Notes: generated from the sequence alone by a model not told the origin. 36,944 bases of DNA from a bacterium (GCA_022842165.1 JALHQC010000041.1:1-36944), one strand, 5' to 3'. Positions 28,508 to 36,504 are shown, counted from the first letter of the stretch. Program-made: numbers and translations.

Positions 28508-28704
28508 AAAAGAGCATTGCGTACCGGTCTTGCGCTCCAGGCAGCGACTGGTGCGCGCATCGGCGCACATGCCCGCTTCGCGCGGTTGGAGATCAACTCA
28601 CATCAATTGCTGCGCCCGGCGCGGCGGCGCATGCGTGCCCGCGCAAATTCCCTTGGTGGCGGCGAGATGCTGGCCTGCATCACGCGGCAAAAACATTTTG
28701 CACG
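28508..28704. other. Intergenic region without an intact gene
   Basis: No convincing coding frame was seen. A six-pair hairpin GTGCGC/GCGCAC with a six-base loop lies at 28551-28568 and might end the isocitrate dehydrogenase transcript, although no T-run follows. Short open frames here lack start signals and family sequence. An AraC-family remnant follows directly. Confidence 0.5.
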
Positions 28705-28869
28705 GATGAAGTCCGCCGCCGCCATCCCGACAGGGCGCGGGCGTTTCTCGTCGTGCCCTGGAAGGACTCTCGGCGTGTGATCGAAATTGTCCTTGATTGC
28801 GGAATCTCGGCTGTTTCGCACTTCAACCGGTTGCTTGAGGCAAGCTTCGGCCAAACACCCGGCGGCTGA
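28705..28869 (+). pseudogene. Remnant of an AraC-family regulator (C-terminal helix-turn-helix)
   Basis: Read in the frame of 28795, this stretch gives VIEIVLDCGISAVSHFNRL followed by LEASFGQTP and a TGA stop at 28867. That matches the second helix-turn-helix of AraC/XylS-family regulators (pattern V-EIAL-CGF-S-SHFNR-F---FG-TP). Upstream, VRRRHPDRARAFLV resembles the LRL-RA--LL helix that precedes it. No start codon or N-terminal domain is found in frame, and the piece is only about 54 codons, so it is a decayed fragment. A second frame (HFARMKSAAA near 28690-28720) faintly recalls the first helix-turn-helix, possibly a frameshifted part. Confidence 0.6.
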
Positions 28870-28993
28870 AGCGAAGTTTCACGCTCTTCTCACAGCGCCG
28901 TCACGGATGGCGGTCATTCTGGTCTGGCATCGCTGAACCACCTGACCCACTCCCCGGCACTTCGTGCCCGCGGGACTTGAGAGAGACCGTGTC

Positions 28994-29233
28994 ATGAAAA
29001 CATCTTCGAACCGCCGCCTTCTCGCCCTTGCCGCCATCCTGACCGCCGCATTGTGCGGAACGGCTTCCGCCATGCCGCGCGCCCATATCGCGAAACCCGA
29101 GGCGCGCATGGATCTCATCATCCCCGCGACGAGCCCCGGCTCGGTGGTGAAGCCGGCGAAGCCGAAGAAATGCCTGCCGCGCAGGCCCTGCGATCGCGGC
29201 GTGCCCACGCCGCTGAAGTTCCGCGGACGCTGA
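28994..29233 (+). CDS. Small secreted basic protein (79 aa), unrecognised
   Basis: The N terminus (MKTSSNRRLLALAAILTAAL then CGTASA) is a typical Sec signal peptide with a likely cut after ASA near residue 26. The mature part is about 53 residues, basic and proline-rich (SVVKPAKPKKCLPRRP then CDRGVPTPLKF), with two Cys that could form one disulfide bond. It would act in the periplasm or outside the cell. The upstream start signal is weak (GAGAGA), so support comes mainly from the signal peptide. No family is recognised. Confidence 0.6.
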   Translation: MKTSSNRRLLALAAILTAALCGTASAMPRAHIAKPEARMDLIIPATSPGSVVKPAKPKKCLPRRPCDRGVPTPLKFRGR

Positions 29234-29263
29234 TCGCTGTCCCGCGCCAGGAGCGCTTGCGTC

Positions 29264-29485
29264 ATGAAGAACTTCCAGGACTGGCACGGCCACCTGTGGC
29301 AACTCTGCTTCGACGCCGAACGTCAGGCATTCGCGTGGCGATGCCTTGGGCCGCTCATGCAGCGGGATGATGCGGCAGCTCATCCCGCCGCTGCGGAAGA
29401 CCAGCAGAAAGAGCTTGGCCATGAAAAGCATCCGGAGTGCGGCAAGGGTAACTGCGCCACATGCCGCTCAACAGACGCCGCATGA
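29264..29485 (+). CDS. Small ORF with Cys-containing tail (73 aa), uncertain
   Basis: An AGGAG site (29249-29253) lies ten bases before the ATG. The product is 73 residues with Trp/Phe-rich N-terminal sequence (FQDWHGHLWQLCFDAERQAF) and a tail reading HPECGKGNCATC, which could bind metal. The last 25 bases overlap the start of the EamA transporter gene in another frame. That could mean translational coupling or that one of the two starts is wrong. No family was recognised. Confidence 0.4.
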   Translation: MKNFQDWHGHLWQLCFDAERQAFAWRCLGPLMQRDDAAAHPAAAEDQQKELGHEKHPECGKGNCATCRSTDAA

Positions 29486-30384
29486 CGCCGGCCCACGCCA
29501 ATGGCCTCGCCTTGCTGGCGGCTCTCGCCTGGGGCCTCGGCAACGTGTCGCAGAAAACCATTCTCGTTCACATGGACGGATTTTCTGCGACGGGGCTTTG
29601 CTGCCTCATCGGCGCCGCCGTGCTGTGGCCCCTTGCACGCCGGGAAGCGCGCGCCGTGCTGCCATCGGATGCGGGCTCTCTCGGGCTCGCGCTCAAGGTT
29701 GCGGCTGCATTCGGCGTGGCGGCCACCTTGATGCAGTTTGGCTATGGGCATACGTCGGTGACCAATGCCGGCTTCATGGCCAACACATCCGCTGTCATCA
29801 CGCCCGCCATTGCCTGGACGTGCTTCAGGCAGCGCCTTCCGCTGCTGATCTGGCCCGCCTGCCTCTGCAGCCTGCTGGGAATCTTCCTGATGGCCGGCAG
29901 CAGCTGGACCGGTCTCGCATTCGGCGATGTCCTGTGCCTGCTGTCGGCCATATGCTTTTCCTGCTGGAGCCTGCTGCTGGGCCAGCATGTGATGCGCTAC
30001 CGGCGGCCCAATAGGCTGACCATGGTACAGTTGCTGCTCTGCGGCGTAGCGTGCATGATGCTGTCCGCACTCACCTATGGCCTTCCCGGCCCCCACGCCA
30101 TCGTTGCAGCGCTACCCGAGCTGATCGTGCTCGGCTTGCTGTCGAAGGGCCTGGCCTATGTGCTGAACGCGGTCGCCCAGCAATACATCACCGCCACTTG
30201 CGCCAGCGTGTTCATGAGCGCCGAAGCCGTCTTCGGCGGCGCCGCGGCGATGATCCTGCTGGGGGAAACGCTGAGCCCCGAACGCGCCGTGGGGGCCTGC
30301 TTCATCATTGCGGGCGTCGTCATCATATCGTGCCTTCCCGCCTCGGTTCCGGCTCCGCAAGCCTCCGAACATCTAAGGCCTTAG
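29461..30384 (+). CDS. EamA/DMT-family transporter
   Basis: The 307-residue inner-membrane protein has about ten hydrophobic helices in two EamA repeats, with the usual WGLGNVSQK opening helix, a first-repeat end near LLGIFLMAGSS and a second-repeat motif CASVFMSAEAVFGGAAAMILLGETLSPERAVGACFIIAGV. DMT transporters export or import small metabolites; the substrate is unknown. The start could be the ATG at 29461 (AAGGG upstream) or 29482. It lies 95 bases before the BTAD regulator and could be its target or simply a neighbour. Export of a product from the downstream locus is only a guess. Confidence 0.88.
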   Translation: MPLNRRRMTPAHANGLALLAALAWGLGNVSQKTILVHMDGFSATGLCCLIGAAVLWPLARREARAVLPSDAGSLGLALKVAAAFGVAATLMQFGYGHTSVTNAGFMANTSAVITPAIAWTCFRQRLPLLIWPACLCSLLGIFLMAGSSWTGLAFGDVLCLLSAICFSCWSLLLGQHVMRYRRPNRLTMVQLLLCGVACMMLSALTYGLPGPHAIVAALPELIVLGLLSKGLAYVLNAVAQQYITATCASVFMSAEAVFGGAAAMILLGETLSPERAVGACFIIAGVVIISCLPASVPAPQASEHLRP

Positions 30385-30479
30385 GAGCCAGGGTGCCGGA
30401 TCAGGGTTAACGCCGCAATTCATGGCAACGTCAAATTGAGTGTTGAAAACCCCCAAGTCAGCGTGCATCCTTTTTGCCG

Positions 30480-32555
30480 ATGGCTGTGCGTGGACCACTC
30501 ATGACACCTCTGTACAGAATGGAGCTTCTGGGCGCCTGCCGGGTCATCGAACTGGCCAGCGGTAGGGAGGTCGAGTTCCGGACGCGCAAGGCCAGATGCC
30601 TGATGGGGCTGCTTGCGCTGAGCCCGTCATGCGAGTTGAACCGCGAACAACTGGCCTCGCTGCTGTGGGACCCCGCGCCGGAAGAACAGGCCCGCGGAAG
30701 CTTGCGGCAATCGCTGAAGGAAATCCGCGAGGTCCTGGGCGAACATGCGGAAGACGTGATCACCACCGACCGCTTCACCGTTGCGCTCAAGGCTGACGCC
30801 TTCGACATCGATGCGAGGCACTTCCGCGAACTCGCCAAGGCAACCGACGCGGACACGAACCTGACGCTGCAGGCCGCTGCCATGTGGAAGGGCGAGCTTT
30901 TCGGCTCGCTGCTGCCGCGCGCGCCGGTGTTCGAGGCCTGGGTGCAGATCGAGCGCTCGCAGATGCGCTCGCTGTTCACCAAGTGCCTGACCGACCGGCT
31001 CGAGGCGCTGATCAGGGCCAATGATTTTGCCGATGCGCGCGTCGCCGAGGAACTGGTGCGCGTCGAGCCCAGCCATGAGCTGGCCCACCAGTATCTCATG
31101 CGGTTTCACGCAGGCCGCGGCGACCAGGCGGCAGCCTTGCGGCAATACGCGATGCTCGATCGCGTATTGGCTGAAGAGCTCGACAGCGAGCCCAGCAAGG
31201 AATCGACCGATCTCCTCGTCGCGGTGAAGCGTGGCGACATCGGGCAGCAGCAGCCGCCGCATGCAGCAAGCGGCAGCGTCCCCGCTCCGCGGCTCGCACA
31301 GCAGGGCCCGCCCAAGATCACCATCCGACCGCCATTGACCCGCTTCACCGACACCAGCAGGAATTATCTAGGCGAGGGCTTTGCCCATCTGGTGGAAGTC
31401 TGCCTGTCGCGCTTCAGGTGCTGGATCGTCATTCCCTGGCCGAGCAAGGGATATGAGTCCGACACGGCGATCGACTACACCGCCGTCGGGCGCGCGATCG
31501 ATGCCGATTTCGTGGTCGACTGCGTACTCGACTGGCGCGCCCCGGCAGGCAAGCTGTTCGTGGCACTTCTCGACTGCCGGGATGGCAGCCAGGTCTGGTC
31601 CAACATCTATTCCGTTGCCGAACACGAACTCCAGGAACTGGGGTCGACGGTTGCCGGCGCCGTGGCGGCCAGCCTTGCATCGCAGGTCAATCACATATCG
31701 CTGCTGCGCTATGCCCGCAATGTGCCGAGCCGTCCCGCCGCATATGACATGTGGCTGAAAGGCCATCAGCTCTCGCGCCTGTGGAATGCCGAGGCCGATG
31801 AGATGGCGGCGGCCCTCTTTGCCCAGGCGATCGAACTTGATCCGGGCCTCGCCTCGGGCCATTCGGGCCTGGCGTCCATTCTCAACACGCGCGGCATGGT
31901 GCGGCCCGGCTACCGTGGCCGCGAGGCTGACTGCGCGGCCGCTTTCAAGCACGCACAGGACGCTCTGGCGCTTGATCCATTCGATTCCCGGAGTCACATC
32001 AGCATGGCCTGGTGCTGGCTCATCGCGCGGTCGGCACAACGGGCGCATTCGCATTTCAGGATGGCCGTCGAACTGAACCCCTACGACTCGGAAACGCTGA
32101 TTGCCGCAGCCATGGGCATGGCTTTCCTCGGCCACATGGAGGATGCGGAGAAATGGTCCGCCCTGGCCCTGAGCCTCAACCCCCTCTACCCGGAGTATTT
32201 CCTCGGATATCTCGCCGCCATCCACTTTCTGGCCGGTGACTATGAGGCGACGATTTCAACAGTCGAGAAATGCCCGGATGTGTTTCCCGACCTTATCGCC
32301 TGGCTTGCCGCGGCGCGTGCCGAACTCGGCCAGAAAGATGAGGCTGCCAATGCATACAGATCGTTCTGTGCACTGACAGCCCCAAGGTGGGAGGGCGGGA
32401 GTCCCCTCGTCGAAGATGATCTCGAACGCTGGCTTCTCGATGTCATGCCGATCATCTGGCCCGAAGGCCGGCGCAACTTCGAACACGGCATCGGCCTGGC
32501 CCGCGTCATGGCCGGGAATGATTCAGGGCGGCGGCTTACCGGCAGCGGCGCATGA
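30480..32555 (+). CDS. BTAD-domain transcriptional regulator with TolB-like and TPR regions
   Basis: The protein of about 691 residues has a winged-helix OmpR-type start (YRMELLGACRVIEL, FRTRKARCLMGLLALSP) and the RGSLRQSLKEIREVLG helix, then a BTAD domain (about 95-245, ending AALRQYAMLDRVLAEELDSEPS). A TolB/FlgO-like N-terminal domain follows (about 275-400; RFTDTSRNYLGEGFAHLVEVCLSRF, DGSQVWSNIYS), and then TPR-type repeats to the end. The layout recalls regulators that pair a SARP-like head with a sensor and TPR scaffold. No adenylate cyclase domain is present. ATG 30480 or 30501 can be the start. The 3' end overlaps the convergent 117-residue gene by 20 bases. It probably controls the YcaO/peroxidase genes (inference). 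Confidence 0.85.
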   Translation: MAVRGPLMTPLYRMELLGACRVIELASGREVEFRTRKARCLMGLLALSPSCELNREQLASLLWDPAPEEQARGSLRQSLKEIREVLGEHAEDVITTDRFTVALKADAFDIDARHFRELAKATDADTNLTLQAAAMWKGELFGSLLPRAPVFEAWVQIERSQMRSLFTKCLTDRLEALIRANDFADARVAEELVRVEPSHELAHQYLMRFHAGRGDQAAALRQYAMLDRVLAEELDSEPSKESTDLLVAVKRGDIGQQQPPHAASGSVPAPRLAQQGPPKITIRPPLTRFTDTSRNYLGEGFAHLVEVCLSRFRCWIVIPWPSKGYESDTAIDYTAVGRAIDADFVVDCVLDWRAPAGKLFVALLDCRDGSQVWSNIYSVAEHELQELGSTVAGAVAASLASQVNHISLLRYARNVPSRPAAYDMWLKGHQLSRLWNAEADEMAAALFAQAIELDPGLASGHSGLASILNTRGMVRPGYRGREADCAAAFKHAQDALALDPFDSRSHISMAWCWLIARSAQRAHSHFRMAVELNPYDSETLIAAAMGMAFLGHMEDAEKWSALALSLNPLYPEYFLGYLAAIHFLAGDYEATISTVEKCPDVFPDLIAWLAAARAELGQKDEAANAYRSFCALTAPRWEGGSPLVEDDLERWLLDVMPIIWPEGRRNFEHGIGLARVMAGNDSGRRLTGSGA

Positions 32556-32889
32556 AGTAGCGCGCGAGGAACGCCGGGAAGCTGCCGTTGTAGGTGTCGT
32601 CCACGGGAGCCGGCGCATTTTCCAGATCCTTCGCCCAGGGAATGCGCACATGCATCTTGGTCGGCGTATCGTAGACGGGCACGATGTCGATGTTCAGCGG
32701 AATCTTGCCGTCGGGCGTTCCGGTATAGTCATAGCCGTTGTCGTGAAGCCATTTCCGCGTGTCCTTGTCGAACTTGACCCATTCCGAATTGGGCGTGGAC
32801 TGGAATGCGCTCTGGCTGACACGCATGATTGCGGCACCCGTCTTCGCATGATCAGCGAGTGATGCCGAACGCAGTTTGAAAAATCCCAT
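32536..32889 (-). CDS. Unrecognised 117-aa protein divergent from the YcaO gene; candidate substrate
   Basis: A strong GGGGAGAG site ends four bases before the ATG at 32889, so this is a real start. The product is 117 residues without a signal peptide. It opens with MGFFKLRSASLADHAKTGAA, has a Thr/Gly/Asp turn region (DNGYDYTGTPDGKIPL, 50-65) and ends FPAFLARYFMRRCR with a single Cys at 116. It is not obviously Cys/Ser/Thr-rich like azoline precursors. It is transcribed away from the YcaO enzyme across a 76-base gap and converges on the BTAD gene with a 20-base overlap. Its place makes it a candidate substrate or partner of the YcaO enzyme (inference). I do not recognise its family. Confidence 0.75.
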   Translation of the reverse strand: MGFFKLRSASLADHAKTGAAIMRVSQSAFQSTPNSEWVKFDKDTRKWLHDNGYDYTGTPDGKIPLNIDIVPVYDTPTKMHVRIPWAKDLENAPAPVDDTYNGSFPAFLARYFMRRCR

Positions 32890-32965
32890 GTTCTCTCCCC
32901 TATGCCTGTGGCTGCCTGCTGCAGCGATGTGCTTGGCGGAATCCTGTTTGGAGGCTCCGCGTGAA
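32890..32965. promoter_or_regulatory. Divergent promoter region of the 117-aa gene and the YcaO gene
   Basis: The 76-base gap must hold both promoters. A perfect eight-base palindrome GCTGCAGC lies at 32918-32925, near the middle. No clear -35/-10 boxes were seen. GGAGG at 32947-32951 is the probable ribosome site of the YcaO gene. Confidence 0.45.
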
Positions 32966-34132
32966 ATGAGCGTGAAAAGTCCGGAACATGGGCCAAATCG
33001 CCGCTTGCATGTGATGACCGGAGGGCTACCAATCATCGTCATGACAAGGTCCGCCGCAGAAACCCTGGCCGTAGTGGAGAAGGCGCTTGAAGCTGACTTC
33101 AGGCTTGCGCCGTTGCAGTTGCGGGAAGCGCCGATCTTCATGGCCGTGGCCTGGCCGAGATACGATGGCGCGGCGGGATTGAAGCCCCGCCTGCCAGCCG
33201 GACGCGGGCTGACCTTGCAACAGGCCATGCTGTCTGCCGGAGCCGAGGCATTGGAACTCCGCGCCAGCCTCGCGCGGAATCATGCGCATGAATTTCCCGC
33301 GCTGAGGGAGCACGACGGCCAACCCATGGTAATGGCCACCGACCTGCTGCGGGGCGACAGCGTTGCGGTTCCCGCCCGCGCAGTCTTCCTGGATTTCAAC
33401 GAAACGGCCGGAGACGCGAACGGTTTGGACGCCGGTGCCGATTCAACAGGCTGCGCCGCTGGTATGGATCGGGGCGACGCCACATGCCGTGCCTTGCTCG
33501 AATGCATCGAGCGCGACGCCGTGGCACTGTGGTGGCACGGCGGCATGCAATGCGCCGGTCTGCCGCTCGAACTGATCGACGGGTTGCAGCCGCGGCTCAG
33601 CTGGTGGCTGCAGGACCGCCCGCGCCGCACCGTTCTTCTCGATCTCGACTCGGAAACCGGAGTGCCAGCCGTTGCCGCTGTCTCCAGCGAGGCCGACGGC
33701 ACGGCTGTCGCCTTGGGCACGGCGGCCAGTCTCGATCTGGCCGATGCGGTGCTCGCCGCCGTGACCGAGATGATCCAGACCGAAGCTGCGATGCAACAGG
33801 CCGCGGCAGCGGGCGATCCGGAGCTTGCCATCTGGCTTGAACGCGGCCCGGTTCATCGCATGATCCAGTTCCAGCCGCTGGCTGCCCAACGCCCGCGGAG
33901 CAGCGGCAGAATCGACATGGACACTGTCCTGCGCGGCCTCGACTATACCGGGCATCGCGCCCTCGCCGTGGACCTCACGCTGCCTCGGGACCCGCTGCCC
34001 ACGATGCGCGTCATCGTGCCGGGCTTTTGCGCCATGGGCGGCCGCGTCGATCCGGCACGTCTCGAAACCCGCACCGGCAGGCGCATCGGCTTGGCCCAAA
34101 TCGCGAAAGAAAGCCTGCTCGAACCGTTCTGA
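32966..34132 (+). CDS. YcaO-domain protein (ATP-dependent cyclodehydratase/thioamidation family)
   Basis: The 388-residue protein shows the YcaO motifs in order: GRGLTLQQA (79-87), Glu94 and Glu97 in AEALELRAS, the nucleotide-site block DSTGCAAGMDRGDATCRALL (159-178) with E-x-x-ER (Glu179, Glu182, Arg183) and IERDAVALWW, then Glu268 and Gln271 in VTEMIQTEA, and the late MRVIVPGF (347-354). YcaO enzymes use ATP to activate backbone amides, making azolines, amidines or thioamides, and also help RimO. The C terminus ends LLEPF, without the Pro-x-Pro-x-Pro tail of azoline-forming members. ATG 32966 follows GGAGG; earlier in-frame starts overlap the divergent gene. No E1-like, RRE or TfuA partner gene is visible. 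Confidence 0.9.
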   Translation: MSVKSPEHGPNRRLHVMTGGLPIIVMTRSAAETLAVVEKALEADFRLAPLQLREAPIFMAVAWPRYDGAAGLKPRLPAGRGLTLQQAMLSAGAEALELRASLARNHAHEFPALREHDGQPMVMATDLLRGDSVAVPARAVFLDFNETAGDANGLDAGADSTGCAAGMDRGDATCRALLECIERDAVALWWHGGMQCAGLPLELIDGLQPRLSWWLQDRPRRTVLLDLDSETGVPAVAAVSSEADGTAVALGTAASLDLADAVLAAVTEMIQTEAAMQQAAAAGDPELAIWLERGPVHRMIQFQPLAAQRPRSSGRIDMDTVLRGLDYTGHRALAVDLTLPRDPLPTMRVIVPGFCAMGGRVDPARLETRTGRRIGLAQIAKESLLEPF

Positions 34133-34161
34133 CCGTCAATCCGATAAGCAGGGTGCAGCCC

Positions 34162-35802
34162 ATGGGAATCATCGACAGCGACCACAGCCTGCAAGGCAGG
34201 CCCATGCCCGGGAACGCACGCACCGTACCGGCAGACACGTCGAAGGCACGCTCGTCCTACACCTATCTGTTTCCGGACCTTGCCGATGCCGCCGATGCCG
34301 GCCTCTTCCCCGGAACCACGGCTGAAGAAACGCTTCTGCGCCTGAAGCAGTTCGAAGAGGTCTTTCGCCGCCACGAGCAACCCACGCACCGCATGGCCTT
34401 GCCTGCCGCCTATACCTATTTCGGGCAGTTCATGAACCACGACTTGTCGGCGCCGGTGGGCAGCCTCCTCACCGAGGCGGCCAGCATCCCGCCTGCCGGT
34501 GTCATCGGCAGCAGGGACTTGCCCGGCCTTGGCAAGCAGGCGCGAGCGCAAGATACCGCCACGATCCTCGACGCCATCCGCAATGAACAGGCTATGCCGC
34601 TCACGCTGGAAAGCCTTTATGCCGAAGGCCCCGGCAGTTGCGACGAAGAAGTCCTGAGCCTCTATGCGGCGAACGGCGCACGGTTCCGCATTGCCAGAAC
34701 CATCTGTCTTGACGATGCGGCGCTGGGCATGACGACCAAGTTCCCCGGCAAGGCCCATCACCGCATTAACGCTCCGGATATTCCCCGCAACCCGCTGGGG
34801 CACGTCGCGCTCATTGCCGACCGCCGCAACGACGAGAACCTGCTGATCAGCCAGCTGCACCTCGCCTTCATGCTGCTTCACAACAAGCTCGTCGCGGCTC
34901 TCGCGCCGCAGGGCGGCGATGCACCCCAAGGCTTTGATGCGGCGCGGCGCCTGCTGACCCGTCACTACCACTGGATCATCCTGAACGACTATCTGCCGAA
35001 GCTGCTGTCGCCGGGCGTTCTCGCCAAGGTAATGGCCGGTCCGCCGCGCTTGGCGCGAGCCAATGCCGTACCTATGGAATTCACGACGGCCGCCTTTCGC
35101 TTCGGGCACTCGATGGTGAGCCAGCATTACGACTTCAATTCAAACTTCGGCATCAATGGGCGGCTGAGCGGATCGGCAACGCTGCACGAGCTTTTTGCAT
35201 TCACCTCGCGCGGCGGCATGCAGCCCTTTGGCGATCTTGCCCCGCAACTGCCCGATCACTGGGTGGCGGACTGGGACCGCCTCACCCGCACGGTGGCCGA
35301 TCCTTCCGGAGCCGACCGTATCGACGTCAGCTTCGCGGCCGACATGCTGAACCACATGTCGCACGAAGCCAATCTGAACCACGCCTCGATCTTCTTCCGC
35401 AACCTCGTGCGGGGCTTTCACCGGCGCATCCCTTTCGGCCAGACCCTGGCAAAGGCCTGTGGCCTCACCCCGATGACGGCCAGCCAGGTCGTGTCGGCGA
35501 TGCCGCCAGCAACCCGCTCCGCCGCGGAAAGCCTGGGGCTGGCGTCCCACACGCCGGCATGGCTCTATTTCCTGTGCGAAGCCAAGGTTCTCGAGGATGG
35601 AGAGCGTCTTGGGCCCGCAGCAAGCCATGTGGTCGCGGAGACGATCGTCGGCTTGCTGCGCCAAAACCCGGACTCGCTGCTCAACAGAGGTGGCGGAAAC
35701 TGGCATCCCCGCCAGAGCGTTCTGAAGCAAGCCTCTGGAGCGCCGCTCGACTCGCTCCGCGCCTTGCTCCTCCATGCAACCGATACTGCTGGCGAGGCGT
35801 AA
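34162..35802 (+). CDS. Animal-type haem peroxidase (peroxidase-cyclooxygenase superfamily), cytoplasmic
   Basis: The 546-residue protein has the superfamily's distal site YFGQFMNHDLS (distal His93, calcium-type Asp94), the central ADRRNDENLLISQLHLAFMLLHNKL (219-243) and the proximal-side EFTTAAFRFGHSMVSQHY with His316 as the haem ligand. No signal peptide or membrane segment is present, so it is probably cytosolic, unlike many secreted relatives. It starts 29 bases after the YcaO gene and is probably co-transcribed. Peroxidases of this type oxidise halides, phenols or Tyr residues; a tailoring step on a peptide made by the YcaO enzyme is possible (inference). The ATG at 34204 is an alternative start. 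Confidence 0.93.
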   Translation: MGIIDSDHSLQGRPMPGNARTVPADTSKARSSYTYLFPDLADAADAGLFPGTTAEETLLRLKQFEEVFRRHEQPTHRMALPAAYTYFGQFMNHDLSAPVGSLLTEAASIPPAGVIGSRDLPGLGKQARAQDTATILDAIRNEQAMPLTLESLYAEGPGSCDEEVLSLYAANGARFRIARTICLDDAALGMTTKFPGKAHHRINAPDIPRNPLGHVALIADRRNDENLLISQLHLAFMLLHNKLVAALAPQGGDAPQGFDAARRLLTRHYHWIILNDYLPKLLSPGVLAKVMAGPPRLARANAVPMEFTTAAFRFGHSMVSQHYDFNSNFGINGRLSGSATLHELFAFTSRGGMQPFGDLAPQLPDHWVADWDRLTRTVADPSGADRIDVSFAADMLNHMSHEANLNHASIFFRNLVRGFHRRIPFGQTLAKACGLTPMTASQVVSAMPPATRSAAESLGLASHTPAWLYFLCEAKVLEDGERLGPAASHVVAETIVGLLRQNPDSLLNRGGGNWHPRQSVLKQASGAPLDSLRALLLHATDTAGEA

Positions 35803-35812
35803 GGCCCTGGCC

Positions 35813-35830
35813 CGCCGGTCCTGACCGGCG
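35813..35830. terminator. Possible terminator hairpin after the peroxidase gene
   Basis: CGCCGGT and ACCGGCG form a perfect seven-pair stem with loop CCTG, 10 bases after the peroxidase stop. A T-run (TTTT at 35857-35860) appears only 26 bases later behind a weaker GCCG/CGGC stem, so the end point is uncertain. Confidence 0.4.
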
Positions 35831-35973
35831 TCGCGGCTCCCGCCGGGGGCGGCATCTTTTCACGCCCGTTTGACGCGTGGATCGGGGGGATTTCACGGCG
35901 CGGCACCTATGGTCATGCAACCTGCACAGCCGCCGGGCCGTTTTGCCCCGCAACCTCTATCAGGACTCCGAAA

Positions 35974-36387
35974 ATGACAGCAACTCTCTCGCGCCGTGCC
36001 GTCGTGACGTTGATCGGAACTCTTGCCGCCACGCCCTTCCTGGCGCGTCTCGCCCTGGCTGGCGGGCATCGGCCTGTCCTGATCGGCAGGAAGCGCATCC
36101 TGTCATCGGCCAGTACATTGCGGTTCCTCGTTCCGGCGGGCGCCGGAACGCAATTCCTGTTGAAGACGGATGCCAGCGGTTTCTGGATCGCCGACATCGA
36201 AGTGGAAGGCCCCGGTGGCACATGCCAGCGCCTGTCCTACCGGCGGCGCCTGCTGCCCGGCCGCCCCCAGCAGGTGAGGTTCGCATCACCGGTTCCGCCC
36301 GCGCGCTCGAGCGTTCAGATCGCTTATTCCTATCTCCCCTTCACCCGCGAAAAGGCCGCAATCGAACTCTGGAGCGCGGAGGGTTGA
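35974..36387 (+). CDS. Small Tat-exported protein (137 aa), unrecognised
   Basis: The N terminus MTATLSRRAVVTLIGTLA with a twin-Arg, a hydrophobic stretch and ALA near residue 29 is a likely Tat signal. The mature part of about 108 residues is beta-rich, with FLVPAGAGTQFLLKTDASGFWIADIEVEG in the middle and a single Cys in GGTCQRLSY. An AGGA site lies 10-13 bases upstream of the ATG. It follows the peroxidase gene by 171 bases on the same strand and may belong to the same locus. No family is recognised. Tat export suggests it folds, or binds a cofactor, before leaving the cell. Confidence 0.75.
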   Translation: MTATLSRRAVVTLIGTLAATPFLARLALAGGHRPVLIGRKRILSSASTLRFLVPAGAGTQFLLKTDASGFWIADIEVEGPGGTCQRLSYRRRLLPGRPQQVRFASPVPPARSSVQIAYSYLPFTREKAAIELWSAEG

Positions 36388-36504
36388 GGCTGGAGGCCTG
36401 CCGCCACTCTACAAGATATTCTTCTGGTTCGATGGCGAAACCACGATCGTAGCAGCAGCTTAGAACTGGCCGATTGATCTGCCAGTCAATCTGCCGCAGC
36501 CGCG

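Noticed and set aside
28551-28568. Hairpin GTGCGC/GCGCAC after isocitrate dehydrogenase as a terminator
   Set aside because: Stem of six pairs with no T-run; could be chance in GC-rich DNA, so not listed as a separate terminator.
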